DNA of 7,053 bases from the NCBI GenBank assembly GCA_900555125.1, contig USKH01000058.1, positions 1-7,053 on the forward strand, given 5' to 3'. Each line of letters opens with the position of its first letter. Position 1 is the first letter of the stretch. Positions 6,477-7,053 of this stretch are shown here, one piece after another. The position numbers and the translations under genes were made by a program. The notes under the pieces were generated by a model. The model was given only the letters and a program-made list of their open reading frames with translations, was not told the DNA's origin and made no database searches. This stretch comes from an uncultured Clostridium sp. Lineage in GTDB: Bacteria; Bacillota; Clostridia; Christensenellales; Pumilibacteraceae.

Positions 6477-7053
6477 CTAAACGCTTCTTTTCTTTCCGGT
6501 AAAAAACCGCGCTGACGACAGCGTGCAGTAAAAAAACTTTTCAAACTTATCCGCGGTTATCGCAAGTGCCGAATTTATTGCTTCGTCGGATGCGGTTATT
6601 TCTAAAAGTTCGTCCAGCCTGCTTGCCGCCACGGCTTTACAAAGCTTGTCGGCCGAAATTATGCACTTGTCTTTTTCGGGCAGTTCGCCCTTTTCCGGGC
6701 GGAAAAAGCCGGAAGAAAACAGCAATTTCTGAAGATATTTTATTGCGACTATCGCGGGATTTACAGCACTGTACAGCACCGCTTTTATGCATTTTAGCAG
6801 CGACACAAAGCTATCCGGGCAATCCACCGCGTCTACGGAATATCGCGCGGCTTCGAGCATTACGCTGCACGCCGAAAAACTTACGATATCCTCGGCGATA
6901 CCCGAAAAATCTTCTATCTGCGTGGCACCCGTAACCACGGGAATTTCACCTCTGCCGCTGAGTTCGTACACGCAGAACGCAAACGGCTGAGCCGCAAATT
7001 TCATTTTGGACGAGGCCTTGCGAACGCCGCGCATAACGGCAGATATCACGCCT
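6477..7053 (-). CDS. recO: DNA repair protein RecO (5' end cut by window)
   Basis: The frame is open to the right edge, so the first roughly 30 residues are missing. The GTG at 7047-7049 falls inside the family's N-terminal fold and is not the start. The visible N-terminus ISAVMRGVRKASSKM...AAQPFAF matches the RecO pattern GKI..mARGaRK..SrL...QPF at the end of the OB-fold. The helical core follows, with IEDFSGIAEDIVSFSACSVMLE and IKYLQKLLFSSGFFRPE. FFYCTLSSARFF near the end matches the usual LYLKSKRFL-type C-terminal helix. RecO loads RecA on SSB-coated single-stranded DNA together with RecR (and RecF) in gap repair. The CxxC...CxxC zinc-binding segment that normally follows the GxxPEL position is missing: only isolated cysteines are present and the protein is short (about 220 residues in full against the usual 240-255). 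It is a housekeeping gene, probably unrelated in function to the sugar genes. Confidence 0.92.
   Translation of the reverse strand, partial: GVISAVMRGVRKASSKMKFAAQPFAFCVYELSGRGEIPVVTGATQIEDFSGIAEDIVSFSACSVMLEAARYSVDAVDCPDSFVSLLKCIKAVLYSAVNPAIVAIKYLQKLLFSSGFFRPEKGELPEKDKCIISADKLCKAVAASRLDELLEITASDEAINSALAITADKFEKFFYCTLSSARFFTGKKRSV

Noticed and set aside
7047..7049. GTG as the start of recO
   Set aside because: It falls inside the conserved N-terminal domain, and the frame remains open to the window edge, so the true start lies outside.
1..7053. CRISPR arrays, tRNA or rRNA genes, insertion sequences, attachment sites
   Set aside because: No regular repeat-spacer pattern, no tRNA-like cloverleaf or TTCGA arm, no transposase or integrase and no target-site duplications were seen.

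Overview
The window holds five protein genes, four on the minus strand and one on the plus strand. Two are cut by the window edges: the glycosidase at the left loses its 3' end and recO at the right loses its 5' end. The style suggests an uncultured, Clostridia-like member of the Firmicutes. Ribosome binding sites are strong (GGAGG, AAGGAG, AGAGGTG), spacers are AT-rich, terminators have clear U-tracts, the proteins carry many free cysteines, and RecO and the dehydrogenase resemble Firmicutes/enteric families. This placement is inference; no rRNA or other taxonomic marker is present.

Layout from left to right. Positions 1-2301 (minus) encode a secreted, probably lipid-anchored glycoside hydrolase family 31 enzyme with a PA14 domain inserted in its C-terminal beta-sandwich region. 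The long plus-strand open frames over it are shadows. Positions 2302-2495 are a divergent control region with two near-identical 18-bp direct repeats. Positions 2496-3290 (plus) encode an AraC-family regulator, followed by a hairpin terminator. Positions 3373-4743 (minus) encode a cytoplasmic family 30 beta-glycosidase with its own promoter. Positions 4744-5048 are a 305-base spacer holding that promoter, a GC-rich repeat-like element and a strong terminator. Positions 5049-6296 (minus) encode a zinc-type medium-chain dehydrogenase of the YggP / L-sorbose-1-phosphate reductase (SorE) family, with a near-ideal promoter. Positions 6297-6476 hold that promoter, a small palindrome and the recO terminator. 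Positions 6477-7053 (minus) encode most of RecO, in a form lacking the usual zinc-binding cysteines.

How it fits together: this looks like a small carbohydrate-use region beside a housekeeping gene. The surface GH31 enzyme would trim an alpha-linked glycan outside the cell. The GH30 enzyme would cut a beta-linked sugar inside the cell, and the dehydrogenase would act on a sugar or sugar phosphate. The AraC regulator most likely controls the divergent GH31 gene and perhaps itself. GH30, the dehydrogenase and recO each seem to have separate transcription signals, so a shared pathway is only inferred. No transporter is visible. I found no convincing wholly new system; the best leads are the regulator's repeat pair, the PA14-inserted GH31 with an unusual catalytic context, and the composite element in the 4.8-5.0 kb spacer.
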